Shown here piece after piece: positions 44,809 through 56,487 of a DNA stretch of 64,000 bases. Origin of the DNA: Glebionis coronaria. Lineage: Eukaryota > Streptophyta > Magnoliopsida > Asterales > Asteraceae. The DNA is taken from the NCBI GenBank assembly GCA_025667525.1, contig CM046877.1, positions 616,852,580 to 616,916,579 on the forward strand, written 5' to 3'. The notes under the pieces were generated by a model, which saw only the letters and a list, made by a program, of their open reading frames with translations, ran no database searches and was not told where the DNA came from. The position numbers and the translations under genes were made by a program. How positions within the stretch are numbered: position 1 is the first letter of the stretch; every line of letters begins with the position of its first letter.

Positions 44809-47800
44809 TTGCTAAATTGGATTCCATGTTAGTTGTGATTTCCGATTCATTAGTTTCCCTAGTTTCATCACTTAGAGGCACACTAACGCTCGTAGTCACA
44901 TTTTCTGTCCTAACCTTAGGCATCCATTTATAACCTGGAGGACATTGATTAGCAAATCACCATTTCCAAGGCTTGCTAGCAGACTCATATAATTCCCTAA
45001 TTCTGCTTCTAGGGTTCTTAGTGGTGGAGTCTGATGCAATACTTTCCTTAGCGGGGGTTGCACCAGAATGGTTCACTTTGCTTTTGGGTTTTCTAGAACT
45101 AATAGGCATCACAGTTTGCTTCTTAGTTCTAGTTTCTACGCCTTTGACATTATTCGAAACACACATAGCATGATTAGCATTATCACACTTTCCACATTTC
45201 ACATAAACAAACTTAACTTTCATAGCATTCAAATTCGAATCATTCAAATCGTCATTACACGCGATTACAGACGTTTTATTCTTAGAAACATTGAAAATCC
45301 TAGGGTGGTATTCTACTTCCTTCATCTTCCCTTGACTTTTGTTTTGCCAGACCTTTTCATTCATGCGAGTGCTCTTAAGCTGGGGCCGGCTAACACTAGC
45401 AGTGGGGACTACTCATGTAGTAAAAGACACACGTCTATTAGTGTTTCTAGAAGTCTGAGGTGATTGACTTTCTTTGTTTTGTGTGGGTTTAGTGGCCAAT
45501 CTATACATCCCTGGTTTAACCACATTTGTGTTCTTAATGCTTTGTGATCGAATATGTGTTTTGGGAGTGTTTTGTGGTAACCTATCCTTCCCATCCGTCT
45601 TGGGGGCAAACGCAGGTTTTGCAAATGCAGAATTAGAGAAAACAGATGGTTTTCCCAAGACAGAGGGTCTAGTCACTTTTTGAGCATTGGGTTGTCTTAA
45701 AACAGGTTTCTTAACACTAGGTTCCACAATCTTCCCACCCATCTTAGCAACGAGTTTCTACAACTCTGCTATCGCTCTGTCCCTGTCTTGTAACTGAGCT
45801 TTCAACCCTTTAGTTTCCAAATTCTGTTCGTTCATTTCTCGAAACGTTTGGGAAAGTTTTTCTTGCAATTTATTATTATGTGGAAAACTACCAACGTCTT
45901 TTTGCAAAGCAAGTTCAAGAGAATGACAATGTTTTTGAAGGAAATCAGTTTTGTGTTGAAGTAACTCAAAAGCCTTTTTATCAACATTTTCTTTATGTTT
46001 CGAAAGCTCAAGTTCAAGACGCTCACACTCTTTAATTTTATCTAGATATTTGCATGCAACATCAGAATATTCATCGATATCAGCACAAGATTGAAGAGTA
46101 ACACACAAAATATCTTTGGAGAGACATTCTTCTAAGTGTAGATCATATTCGTTTGAAAATTCTAATTTGTCATTTTGAAGGTCATCAATTTCTTTTTCAA
46201 GAGACTCAACATATTTCAAATCATCAAACATTTCGGACTGAATTAAATTTTCAAACTCAAGAACATGTTCTTTTATTATCTTCGTATTTGGTATTAAAAG
46301 TTCTTTCACAAGCACAGTTATGTCGTGAGAAATCTCGGTTTGCCACTTATCCTTTTGACGTTTCTCCCAATCGCTTTCAACAATTGATTGAACATTATTA
46401 ATGTGGTGTTTAAGAAAACCAAGTATTTTTCTACTTTTGCTTTTAGAAGCATCTAGAGGCAAATAGTTAATATATTTAAAAACATTAGTTTTCCTCTTAG
46501 TGGCAAAAGCTTTTTTCCATTGAATTCTTTTTTGTTTGCATTCTAAAAATAATTCCTCACGAGACTTCTGTTTTTGTGGAGTGAAAAGACTATAAAGACT
46601 GTTTTCATAAGCATAGTTATATGGTTTCACAAAATCATTATTGACATGTGATCTACTCTCCTCATCCCAAAGGGACGTCTCTTCCCTATCGATGTTAGCT
46701 ACTGGGCAGTCATTATCAGTCCATTCGGACTCATCAAGATATAAGTGAGGGTTCGCAGCTTAAGCTTGTTCGAGGTACTTGGGTGTGGCAAAGCTAGGTT
46801 GACCCTTGAAAAACGACCGAGGTGCTATCATTCTTACGGTTTGAATAGAGTCATGTGTATTATAAACAACTTTTTTCAAAAAAATCAACCTGTTCTTCGA
46901 GATCCTTTACTTTTTCAATATCTTTGCTTTGTCTATTTTTGAAATCTTGTTTTAATGTTTCAACCTCTTGTTTCTTCTCGTCAAGAGTTTTAGCAGAATC
47001 GGTGATGTTCATAGAAAGCCTCTGTTTAAGTTCATTAACTTTTGTTGTGGCAAGGTACGTTTTTTGATGTTCATCACTTAATAAAACATTAAATTGACGT
47101 TTTTCTTTAGTTAACAAAGCAAGAGCTTCATTGTATTTATTTTCAAAATCGTCCTTTTTAACGTTGATGACACGACTTTTGTACCCCTCAAGCTCGTTGG
47201 TCTTTTGAAGAAGCTCAGCCCTATAACTATCAATAGTCTCACTAGATTTTATAAGAGCGGCTTTGCATTCTTCAAAGTTTTGAGTGAGCGCTGCGTTTGC
47301 CTTCTTTAATTGCTTTTGATTCTTTCTATTTTCATTGACATCTTTTTGTGAACTAGCAATTAAATTAGCAAGCGCGACACGCTCCTCGTCATCATACTCA
47401 TTTGCATATTGATCATCCTCAAACTCATTATTGCACATGTTTGATGAATCGGGTGTGGTATTGCTATCAACCGTTTCCATCATACACGTGTCAGTAATTG
47501 TTGTTGGTAGATCACTATGCTCATGTGTATCACCAAACACATTATATTCAGCATTATCTTGTACCTTATCAATTGGCTCGGTATCAAAGATAGGACCATT
47601 GTCATCTTCAGTGACGTTAAGGACCTCATGAATCTTTGCCATGTATGAATAATGTGCTTCGAGTTCTTGGTCGGAGACTTCATCATCTGTGTCGTCAAGC
47701 ATTTCTCCTTCCTCAGCTGATAACTTGATTCCAGCTTCCATTTTCTTGCACAACAGCATCTTTTCCTTATGATAACCATAATCTTTAACCCTCTTTGGCT

Positions 47801-49070
47801 GCCTGCATTCCCTAGCCAAATGCCCAAAACCTCTGCAGTTATAACACTGAATCCCACTTTGTTGCACAACTTGAGTACCAACAGTTTCCCTATTTCCAAC
47901 AACAGTAGCCACCCTCTGATTATCATACTTAGGTTGTCGATCATACTTTGGAGGACTCTCTGCACGTCTTCGTGTGTCATACCTTGGAGGACTCTGTGCA
48001 TGGGTGATCCTCGATTTTGAAGATGTTCGAAGGTTGTTGTTGGTGGGTTTGTAGATTTTCTTATATTGCTTCATAACGAAAGCCATTTGTTGCTTGAATT
48101 CCCTATCCCTTTGAGCTACTTCTTCATCACTGTCTTCTTCGGATGATTGCTCAGGTATAGGTGATGGTTCTCTTGCAACTTCTTTGCCTCGGGATCGTGT
48201 TGGAGCATGTGACTTAGAGACAATGGATGATCGTGGTGATGATGATTGAGTAGAGTAGGTCTTTGAAGTACCGGAGTGATAATCTGGGTAATGTTGAGTG
48301 GTAGACACCAAAGCAAGTGGATTGGAAATCTTTGCAACTCGTTCAGCTCGAAGTTCATTTGCCTCATTTTGAAATTGTTTCAAGATGTCAAAGAGCTTGT
48401 GATATGAAACTTCGTCTAACTTTTGTTGTTGTTTCACCAAGGTGACAAACCGTGTCCACTCTGGTTGAAGTTGCTGTAGTAATTGGACATTGACTTGCAT
48501 GGTGGAAACTTGCAAGTTGTTTCGGGTCATATCATTCATCATCTTGTAGAATCGGGAGTAATAAGAATAAATTGATTCCCCATCCTTTGATGTAAACTTG
48601 CCAAAGTTCCAAAACATCTTAGTTTTCACATCTTGTTTGTTAAGTGATTCACCTTGTTGCAATCTTTCAATTGCCGTCCACATTTCTTGAGCAGTAGGAC
48701 ATGCGTCAACCGTAGAGTAAATTTCATCTCCAATGCCACTGAGAATTAAGTAGATTGCTTCCTTCTCTGCATCAAACCACGCACGGTTCTCTGGTGTGAG
48801 GTCGGTCCTCTTTTCATCACGTTCATATGCGGGTTGTGCGTCACTTGTGTCTGTGGATGGTACTGCAGGAACTTGAATCCTTGAGAGTTTATAGGGTCCT
48901 TCCAAGATACATTGCCTTAAAGCATCACCGTTAGGTTTTGTGTCAAGGTAACGTATAAAACGGGATTGCCATTGATCATATCGACCCGACACAAGCATTG
49001 GTGGTCTTTCTTTGTTACCTGCCACCATTATGTTGTTGTTCGTCACACGATATTCAGCGGTAGAATCCAT
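44809..49070 (-). pseudogene. gag: Element D gag, long form with coiled coil, broken
   Basis: ATG at 49070. An open frame to 46860 (736 codons) holds the UBN2-type capsid (MWTAIERLQQGE, YYSRFYKMMND), one zinc knuckle CYNCRGFGHLAREC (about 47810-47850) and a long coiled coil. A frameshift near 46800 leads to a second segment (about 46735-45758), which ends at a TAG; further pieces follow at 45742-45413 (KPGMYRLATKP), 45364-44957 (ending WKW then TGA for Trp) and 44923-44809. Comparison with common relatives suggests one ancestral ORF of about 1,400 codons joined to pol; this is from family knowledge. Confidence 0.82.
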
Positions 49071-49401
49071 CTCAATGTTCTCTGAAATGATGAATCGAAT
49101 TTGGATCTTAAGTAGTTGTGTTGTGATTGTTTGGTTGTTGAAATCCCGAAAATTGCGATTTTTTTTTTCTCAGCCCGACAATAAATTCCTCAGTCCGACA
49201 AAACGGTAGACCTAAAAAATTTGTAATCACCAAATTTTGAAATCGAGATAGAAATAGCCTAAAACTAGTATGGAAAAAATTTGATTTTACTTGACCTAAA
49301 AAATTTTAACTCTTTTTTTTTTAATCTTCGTGTAAACTACGTACTGAGACTAGTCTAGATAGTGGCTAAGTCTAAAAAATACTCGAACAAAAATTAGATG
49401 T

Positions 49402-49782
49402 CCATCGCACTCTGATCGTAGTATGATCGCACTCTCATCGTACTACTAGATCGCAGTCGGATCGTACTCCAGATCGGATTGCGATCGTACTCCCCTATCC
49501 TAGTGAGCTATCGTACTGAACAATCGTGCCCTGATCGCACCCTGATCGTAGTGAACCTGATCGCACCCTGATCGTAGTGAACCTGATCGTACTACGCAAT
49601 CGAAGTCTAGATCGTACTTTGGATCGTGCTGATGGATCGTACTAAGCAATGGATTCTGGATCGTACTTGGGATCGTACTTATGGATCATACTACGTGATC
49701 GTACTGGTGGATCGTAGTGTGGATCTAAGTTATGATCGCAGTTAGATCGTAACAATGGATCGTGACTATGGATCGCAAGTAG
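49402..49782 (-). repeat. Degenerate GATCGTACT array in element D leader
   Basis: About 30 copies of a word near gatcgtact or gatcgcact, 10-20 bp apart on the plus strand, with one exact duplication of roughly 30 bp around 49533-49590. It lies between primer site and gag, so it would be in the 5' untranslated RNA. Confidence 0.85.
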
Positions 49783-50062
49783 AAACCCCCAGGGTTTATG
49801 CAACCACAAAATCAGATCGTACCCCCAAAATTAAGCCGAGACTTAAGAGCAACAAGAAAGAATGGATTTTGACCTTGGATTTTGTGTTTCAATCCAAACC
49901 AAAGTAACCAAAATCTTACCACACGTATGAAAGATGTAGAGATTAAAGGAGGAAGATTTAGAGCACGAAAAACATAAGAAAAAAAAACTTGAATCCGAGT
50001 AGATTTTATGGAAAAATCACACGAATTAAGTAGTAAATCAACAACGAATCACAAAAACTACC

Positions 50063-50080
50063 CCATGGCGATTCATACCA
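50063..50080 (-). other. Element D primer-binding site, degenerate
   Basis: The minus strand reads TGGTATGAATCGCCATGG, related to TGGTATCAGAGCCATGG of initiator-Met type sites, two bases from the 5' LTR. Confidence 0.65.
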
Positions 50081-50082
50081 AT

Positions 50083-50473
50083 TGTTGTCCTTATAATGTG
50101 ATGATTCAATACGATTAATGAAGAAAGAAAGGTAGAAATGAGATGAATTTAGATAGAGAAACTAGAGAGAGAAAAGAGAGAGAAGTGTGTGAATTTGTGA
50201 ACTATTAGATTAAGAGAAAAAATGAATCACCAACCCTCCTAACATGCTAGGAGGGTAGTATATATAGTCCACCCACATGCGGGCTTCTTTATGGACTATA
50301 TGGTTTGGGCCGGGCTTTCCTTTTGGGCTTTAGTTACTTATTAATGAACTTTAGCCTAAAGTTAAGCCCGTATAACACGACTAATATACTACCTATTACA
50401 ACGTTCTAAAATACGATACATAATAAACATATGACCGAGCATTCTTGTTTGGCTCAATATTTTGAGGCTAACA
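50083..50473 (-). repeat. Element D 5' LTR (391 bp)
   Basis: Partner of 38298-38688. TATA box at 50259-50266; hairpin at 50233-50256. Confidence 0.93.
50259..50266 (-). promoter_or_regulatory. TATA box and adjoining hairpin of element D 5' LTR
   Basis: TATATATA; on the minus strand a 9-bp perfect stem (ACCCTCCTA, loop of six, TAGGAGGGT, 50233-50256) starts two bases downstream. Likely core promoter of D. Confidence 0.6.
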
Positions 50474-50478
50474 GATAC
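50474..50478. repeat. Target site duplication of element D, right copy (gatac)
   Basis: Matches 38293-38297. Confidence 0.92.
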
Positions 50479-52884
50479 TGCACAAGGGATCATAATGATT
50501 TTTATGAGATCCTTTGCAAAACAAGGTATTTTTATGAAGATGAACTCACCACCCCATCGTGACCTACCCTTAACCCAAGCTATGCTTGCTGTCATTGCAT
50601 CAGCTCAACCCCAACCAGACCCCCAACCACAAATTGACCCAATACCTGAACCATTACCTTCACCTGAACATATGCAAATTGACCAAGATCCCTTCAACGC
50701 TGACACATTAAATGTTGGCGTTGATGTGCCTATTTCCAACGTTGACACACAACCTTCACAAACCCAAACACCCCTTAACTAACCCACATCCACCCATTCT
50801 TCCACACCATCTTCTACACCCCCTGAATATAGGTTGATGAAATGCCAAAGGACTACTGGAGTGTTCTCCTCTGGTGGTCCTAGCCATGTAGCAGAGAGAA
50901 CCACCACCACAAGTGTGGTTGGTGCTATGGATGAGGCTGGGACTATTGGTTCTGGCTTAGATGCTGGCCAAGGCAGTCCCACCATCATTAAGTCCTCATC
51001 CATGCCCAATGAATCTGACTTGGGAGGTCAAATCCCCATTATAGAAGAGGGCAGACTAGAACCAATGACTCTTATGGAATTGACGGCAGTCTGCATGAGC
51101 TTGCAAAAGCAAAATGCAGACTTAGTACAAGTTGTCAGCTCACAAGGCCTTGAACTCAAGCAATTGAGGGAGAGGATTGTTGTTTTAGAGACTGCAAGTG
51201 CAAGGAGAGGTATGGAGGAATCTTCCAAATGGGAGGAAGATCCAATAAATCTGAGTGATAAGGGCAGCCACGATGGTCAATCTTTGGATGTTGCTGAGGC
51301 CCTTACAACATTGAAGAAACAAACAGGTTTTGATACGTCCTTAGTTTCTCCTACCAACTTGAATTTATCATTTACAGCCATGATGGAGGAGATTGCAAAA
51401 GGCGCTGAGACAGGAAAAGTGGGCGTTGACAAGGAGAAGTTGGACGTCGACAGAAGAATTTTGGGCGCTGACACAGCTAAATTGGGCGTTGACAGACCTG
51501 CACATGAGGGTGATGTATTCCAGTCATCATCCATCATCAAGGAGGTTTCTACACAGGTATCACCATCTACCTTACCAACAATTGCTTCATCAGATAAGGG
51601 TAAGGTTATTATGGTAGAAGAGAGTGTTCCAAAGGATGCAACTCAAGTTGAGTTTGGTAGAAGATTGGCTGCACAAATCATGGAACAAGATAGAAAGTAG
51701 GTGAAAGAGTCACCATTTGTTGTTACTTCAGAAGAAGGAAGTGATGGAGCTAGCTCAGACTCGAGTGTTATGATTATAGAACCAGAAAGGCTTGAGTATG
51801 GAGATGAGTTGGCTGAGGAGAAATTGAGAGAATTGAAATTGCAGGTTGACTTTGACATGCTAGAGGTGGTTCAAATGTATAATCTTGGGAAGAAAGATGT
51901 ATGGAGAATCCACACTTGACTACTTCAGATCAGATTTGGGGTTTGGAGATTCTCCTCAGAGTTCAAAAGGATTGCCAGGTAATTTTGAAACACAAGGCAA
52001 GCAATATTCTCTCAGAGTTGAAAAAGGATAGAAGGGAGCTATACTGCATGTTGCTCAGATGTCATGGAGTAGGGTGGACATATCAGAAATTGAGGGCATT
52101 GACATTTGATGAGTTGGAATGCAAGGCTTATCCCATTTGGGTGAGAGTGCAGGAAGTAAACACTCTCAGACTTCTTTCTGATGAAAGAAAGGAAGAACTT
52201 GCTGAAGAAATGGAGCTCAAGAAAGCTATGTTTGTTCCCAAACCAGTGAAAAAGGGAATTTCTCTTGAGTTTCCCAAAGATATGGATCCACTATATCCAA
52301 GTGAAGCTGTCATAAGAAAGAGCCTCAAGCTCTCACCATTAGAAGCTTCAGATATGGTGCAAGTGTTACCATTAGATTCCAGAAACCCAATTGTGAGCTA
52401 TGAAAAAGATGAATGTGGGTTTTGGAAAATTGGCGGGTATGGCAAAGAGGTACACACTTTTACCACTCTCATATCTTTGTTTGCAAGTTGTGATAGAGAA
52501 GACTTGGTAGACCTATGAAGGTTGCTGGAGACCAAGTATGAGGCTGAAGCACCAACTTCAGCTAATGGAATAAAACTGTGGTCCACATTCAAAAGAATAT
52601 GTGGACCAAAAGATGAGGATCCTGCTATTTGGAAGGATCTTGAAGATGACCTCAGTGGTCTTCAATGGAGATTATATTCAGCTGCTGGTGTTTACCATTT
52701 GATTTCTATAAAGTTTGCTGAGTATCTACTTGTGGATGGTCAGTATTTCATATCCAAGGCTATTTTGGAGAAGATGAAGGACACTCAGCTGGAAATTGAT
52801 TATTCAAGTGACGTGGCAAAAGACTTGATCAGATTTATTCATTACCAATATGAGAAGGTTTGTAAGAATCCTCCTAGTCCTTAA
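50479..52884 (+). pseudogene. A2 ORF3, 3' part
   Basis: Rest of the extra ORF after D. Breaks: TAA at 50780-50782 (CAA in A1), TAG at 51698-51700 (GAG in A1), a frameshift near 51885 shared with A1, and TGA at 52516-52518 (TGG in A1). The heptad block lies at about 51401-51498. The final segment to 52884 matches the C-terminal domain of C ORF3. Confidence 0.8.
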
Positions 52885-52922
52885 TGCTTATTCAGAAACA
52901 TGATCATAAGAGTGGATATCAA

Positions 52923-52936
52923 GTTTAGGGGAGGAT
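52923..52936 (+). other. A2 polypurine tract
   Basis: gtttaggggaggat, same as at 17340-17353. Confidence 0.85.
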
Positions 52937-53454
52937 TGTTGGGAATAAATTAAGGCCAGATCACTTGAGCGCTGACAAGAGTAAAACAAGCGTTGACAAG
53001 CGCAAAACAAGCGCTGACAGCTCAAGCGTTGACAAGACAAAGTCAAGCGTTGATACATTGAAGACAAGCACTGATGGGAAGATATACTCTACGCTTTTAT
53101 TTTATTCTAGATTACTTCTAGTAAAGATAGGAACAACAATGTATTTTCTATATTTATCTTTACCTAGAATAGCTGATACGTAGATTATTGTACAAGGCTT
53201 CTTATGTCTATAAAAGATGACCTTTAGGTTATTGTTTCATATAAGTTTTCATTCGTAAACTACTTTCATTGTAAGCAAGTTTGATATCATTAATCAAAGT
53301 GAAAGTTTTTTTATATCATTGTGTGTTCTTGTTTAAGTGTTAATTCCGCATAACACTTAGATTATCATAAGCATATACAAAGGTTTCTCTAAGTGTATTA
53401 CTTGATCTAATCTTGTATACATAAAGCTAAATCGATCTAAGTTTGGGATCAACA
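52937..53454 (+). repeat. A2 3' LTR (518 bp)
   Basis: TGTTGGG to GATCAACA. Motif cluster at about 52968-53078, TATA box at 53209-53216. The next five bases, aacca, should be the target duplication of the whole tandem; its partner would lie left of the window. Confidence 0.92.
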
Positions 53455-54803
53455 AACCACCTGCTCGATACATCTTTAGACATTAAAAATCGGACAGTTT
53501 TGCACACTTGTATCGTAAAACCATTTTGACCTTGTTAAACATTTCCATTTACAAAATCGCCACTTGACTTTGAAAATAGACTCAAAATGCTAATTTTAAA
53601 ACCTAACAACAGCCTTTGATCAATTTTTAAACTCAACTTATAGTCCCGATATTCAATCCAAATATCGACAACAATTTCGTATTGTGTCAATACTCGTCTC
53701 CCGGTACACGAATAATCAAACTAGCATAACATTTGACTCGTTAGGAGTTAAAAGCTCTATCTTATATCGAAACGAGCGTCTCGACGACTACTACAATAAT
53801 ATCTAATAATATCAAACATTAATCAACAGCCACTGTACGAAAAATGACCTTAAACCTACTGATCTAAAATGACTCTTTAAAAATCATACCAACAACCATG
53901 TTGACCCATTTTTATCAACATAAATATTTCAAATATGCTATACCCATCATCTACAACATCTCCATTCATCCCTAAATCACTTGTATGATCCATCCTTTCA
54001 AAACCCATATAAAAAATATAACATGCAACACTTTTAAAATCAATTATAATAATAATAACACACTACTACAACAATGAAATGGATCAAACACCATTGTTCT
54101 TGAGTTAAAATATTTGAAAAGTAAAAGTGAATGCATGTAAGTAAAAATCATACCAATAGAATCACCATTGAATTTCAAACATAGGTCTTTGTTTAGTTTC
54201 AAGTGAATCAAGCTAGAAAATCAAATCCAAGGGGTGTTTTTGGTTGAGGAGGTCACGGCATAGAGAGAAAGAAAAGAGGGGAGAGAAAGTGTTTCTAGTT
54301 AAAATGCATGTGTATGTTTATTGAGGCCTTTTATATGGTGGAGGAAGGGTTTGTTTTGCAATTGGTGCATTCTTGTGGACCAAAGTGTAAATATTAGTTA
54401 AAAAGCGGGAAATGACTATTAGTCAATTTTATAAATGTTTACGAGAGTCAGGTTTTGTCCCGGGTTCATAAAAATATAAATTTCGTTTGTTAAATCGATC
54501 GTTTTAATAATTAAACGCACACAAAACAAAATAATTAAGTTCGACTCGACTTAATACGTAATGAAATAAAAATTTCAAAAATATCAAATATCGAGATAAT
54601 CGATACTAAAATATAATATTTGGGCATCCATTGGCATCGCGATCACTATTAGTACTTTTCAATCGTCACAACAATTAATTATAGTCACACATTATCGGTT
54701 TCAACTAAAACCGTCAAATATAATAATACTCGTTATTACTTAGAAATTAAAAATTCGTTATATAATTAGGATAAAATAATGACGTCAAGTTCGGGTTATT
54801 ACA
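53455..54803 (-). mobile_element. Probable Ty3/gypsy LTR fragment, host of the A1-A2 insertion
   Basis: AT-rich, no gene. Read on the minus strand it opens at 54803 with TGTAATAACCCGAAC, a start typical of plant chromovirus LTRs, followed near 54340 by a TATA-like catataaaagg and then a CT-rich leader with gccgtgacctcc near 54255. No polypurine tract lies before 54803, so it would be a 5' or solo LTR. Its other end is probably cut by the tandem. No paired LTR is visible to prove it. Confidence 0.42.
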
Positions 54804-54832
54804 CGTGGGTAAAGAGATGGTGGCTTTTGGAT

Positions 54833-54867
54833 CTTGGCGGGGTGACCTTTGAAGGTTGTAGCCATGC
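54833..54867 (+). repeat. Hairpin repeat 1
   Basis: TGGC (54835-54838) pairs with GCCA (54861-54864); inner stem ACCTT/AAGGT (54845-54849, 54852-54856); GGGG kept. Confidence 0.65.
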
Positions 54868-55090
54868 CGGTTTATGACTCTTTGTACCAAATTGCGCCTT
54901 ATCTAAGCCAACGCTATAAACCTCATAATTGGTGGGGCGAATCGATATAAATAGTTCCCTTAATTTATGATTGGTTGGCCTGTTATAGTCGCTATGGTGT
55001 TCATTGTATGTTTGACTGTGTCCATGGGACAATAAAATAGGGCCCTGTGATAATAGTTACGGCCTTTGAGTAAGACTGCAATCGGTAAAC

Positions 55091-55142
55091 ACATTCGTGT
55101 CTTGGCGGGGCAAACTGTTAAGTTTGCAGCCATGGCGAGTGT
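55091..55142 (+). repeat. Hairpin repeat 2
   Basis: Outer stem ACATTCG/CGAGTGT (one G-T pair), middle TGGC/GCCA, inner CAAAC/GTTTG around a six-base loop; GGGG kept. Confidence 0.75.
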
Positions 55143-55210
55143 AGCCACTTTCTATGCCTCACATACGCGACTTGGATCCATAAAGTGGACGAAACTCAGT
55201 TTTAACGATC

Positions 55211-55242
55211 CTGTCCAGGCGACCCTTTATGGTTGCTGGCAT
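55211..55242 (+). repeat. Hairpin repeat 3, degenerate
   Basis: ccaggcg, a short ACC/GGT inner stem, then gctggc. The core bases are eroded but order and size fit. Confidence 0.4.
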
Positions 55243-55490
55243 ACAAAGCGTTTATGCATTATCGGGATTTGAGACTATTTTCCTTTTTTAGATCCATGCC
55301 ATACATCCATGCCTTATTTGAACGTGGTTAAAAAAGGAAAGCCTTTCTAGGGTGTGTCCATTCCAAAAGTATGCTTTTTTGACATGACAGTGGGTCCGAG
55401 TTAGTAATTGGCGATGAAGATATTGTTTCATGTGTGCGTTAGCCGGTTTCCAACTGTATTTGGTTAGGAAATGATGATAGTTATAAATGG

Positions 55491-55539
55491 CCTGATTTTC
55501 GGCGTGGCATCACGGCGTCGTGTTCGCAGCCATATCAGG
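55491..55539 (+). repeat. Hairpin repeat 4
   Basis: Outer stem CCTGAT/ATCAGG is perfect; GGC/GCC middle; inner CACG/CGTG with loop gcgt. Confidence 0.7.
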
Positions 55540-56083
55540 TCACTAACTTGAATCGTTGGTCGCACGTTCTCAGCTCTGAGCCACTACATTGTAGCATCAG
55601 CAGTCTCGCGTTCCCAAAAGGTTTACGGTTTTAAAAAAAGTGGCTGATTATAACAACTGTTAGTAAAATAGCCCAAGTGTTTTTTTAAATGCCTTGCAAA
55701 AGGAACTAATTAGGCTTCATTGGGAGTTTCCATTGTTTTCATTCCTATTTTTTTTATGTCGGGTTGATGGGAGGCGACGATGGTCACATTCGTGTTGTTT
55801 GTTGCCGCTGTTTATTCCGGTCGACGATAGTGGTAAACAGGTTTCGGGCTATGATGAGTTATAGCAGACCGGGATCCCGCCCTCGCATCTCTGAGCTTAT
55901 TTTTCCAATAATGTGGTAGGAACGAACGATGCGTGTTTTGTGGTGTGATTTTTGTGAGGGAATCGAGGGTTTGTGAGGGAAAGAAAATAACATACTTTAT
56001 TAAGGGTGTGAGGAAATCACTGTTCATTGGGAACCGTGATTCCCCTCTTTAATAGATAGGTTAAAGGTTAATGGTACTTTTAT

Positions 56084-56119
56084 CTTGGCGGGGCACCCAT
56101 GTGGTTGTAGCCTTGACAG
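56084..56119 (+). repeat. Hairpin repeat 5
   Basis: cttggcgggg kept; inner stem ACC/GGT with loop catgt; then tgtagcc. A GAGCC/GGCTC hairpin follows at about 56152-56172. Confidence 0.6.
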
Positions 56120-56221
56120 CTTTTGGGTATCGCTTCCATACTCCTACACCTGAGCCTTATTGATTTAGGCTCTGATAAGAGTCGTGTCGGTGGGTTGCTT
56201 TGGTAAGCAGTGCTTGGTAGA

Positions 56222-56262
56222 GTCGTAGTTTGGCGGGGCCACCATGTGGTCGCAGCCATGAC
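56222..56262 (+). repeat. Hairpin repeat 6
   Basis: TGGC/GCCA (56231-56234, 56255-56258), GGGG, inner CCAC/GTGG with loop cat, short outer GTCG/TGAC. Confidence 0.7.
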
Positions 56263-56440
56263 CGGTTTTGGCTGCGGCTTCCATTCTTCCAACTCTTACC
56301 CTATGATGCAATCCCGTTTGTTTTGTGATTATTGATGTAGTATGCTATGATTTAGGGAACAAGTATGGGTTTGCGGCTGTGTATCTTTTAGAACATTCAA
56401 AATGGCAATGATGATTAGACTTGAGCGTTTAAACGGATTC

Positions 56441-56487
56441 TGTACTTATTGGCGGGGCAATCTTGGTGGGTTTGCAGCCACAGTGCA
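56441..56487 (+). repeat. Hairpin repeat 7
   Basis: Outer TGTACT/AGTGCA (one G-T pair), TGGC/GCCA, GGGG, inner CAA/TTG. Confidence 0.65.

Larger units (their letters stand above)
38298..50473 (-). mobile_element. Element D: full-length Ty1/copia element, second family
   Basis: 12,176 bp with TG...CA ends and the duplication gatac. Both LTRs are 391 bp and differ at about five positions (1.3%). The minus strand carries primer site, a leader with a repeat array, long gag, pol in copia order, a 2.6-kb 3' region, and a polypurine tract. Gag and pol resemble the copia type with a long coiled-coil gag that is abundant in Asteraceae. Several stops and frameshifts break it despite its young LTRs. 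Confidence 0.93.
17354..53454 (+). mobile_element. Ty1/copia retrotransposon copy A2, interrupted by C and D
   Basis: LTRs 17354-17871 and 52937-53454, both 518 bp. Internal pieces are 17872-22375, 34387-38297 and 50474-52936; C and D fill the gaps. Same gene order as A1. It carries the shared gag TAG, which shows that A1 and A2 are close sisters. All three coding regions are broken. Confidence 0.92.

Noticed and set aside
55066..55272. 68-codon frame across hairpin repeat 2
   Set aside because: Spacing between conserved blocks of the hairpin units is not in threes, so the repeat is not protein-coding.
56160..56190. Hammerhead ribozyme core near ctgataagagtcg
   Set aside because: The conserved CTGATGA and GAAA boxes are not both present at the required spacing.
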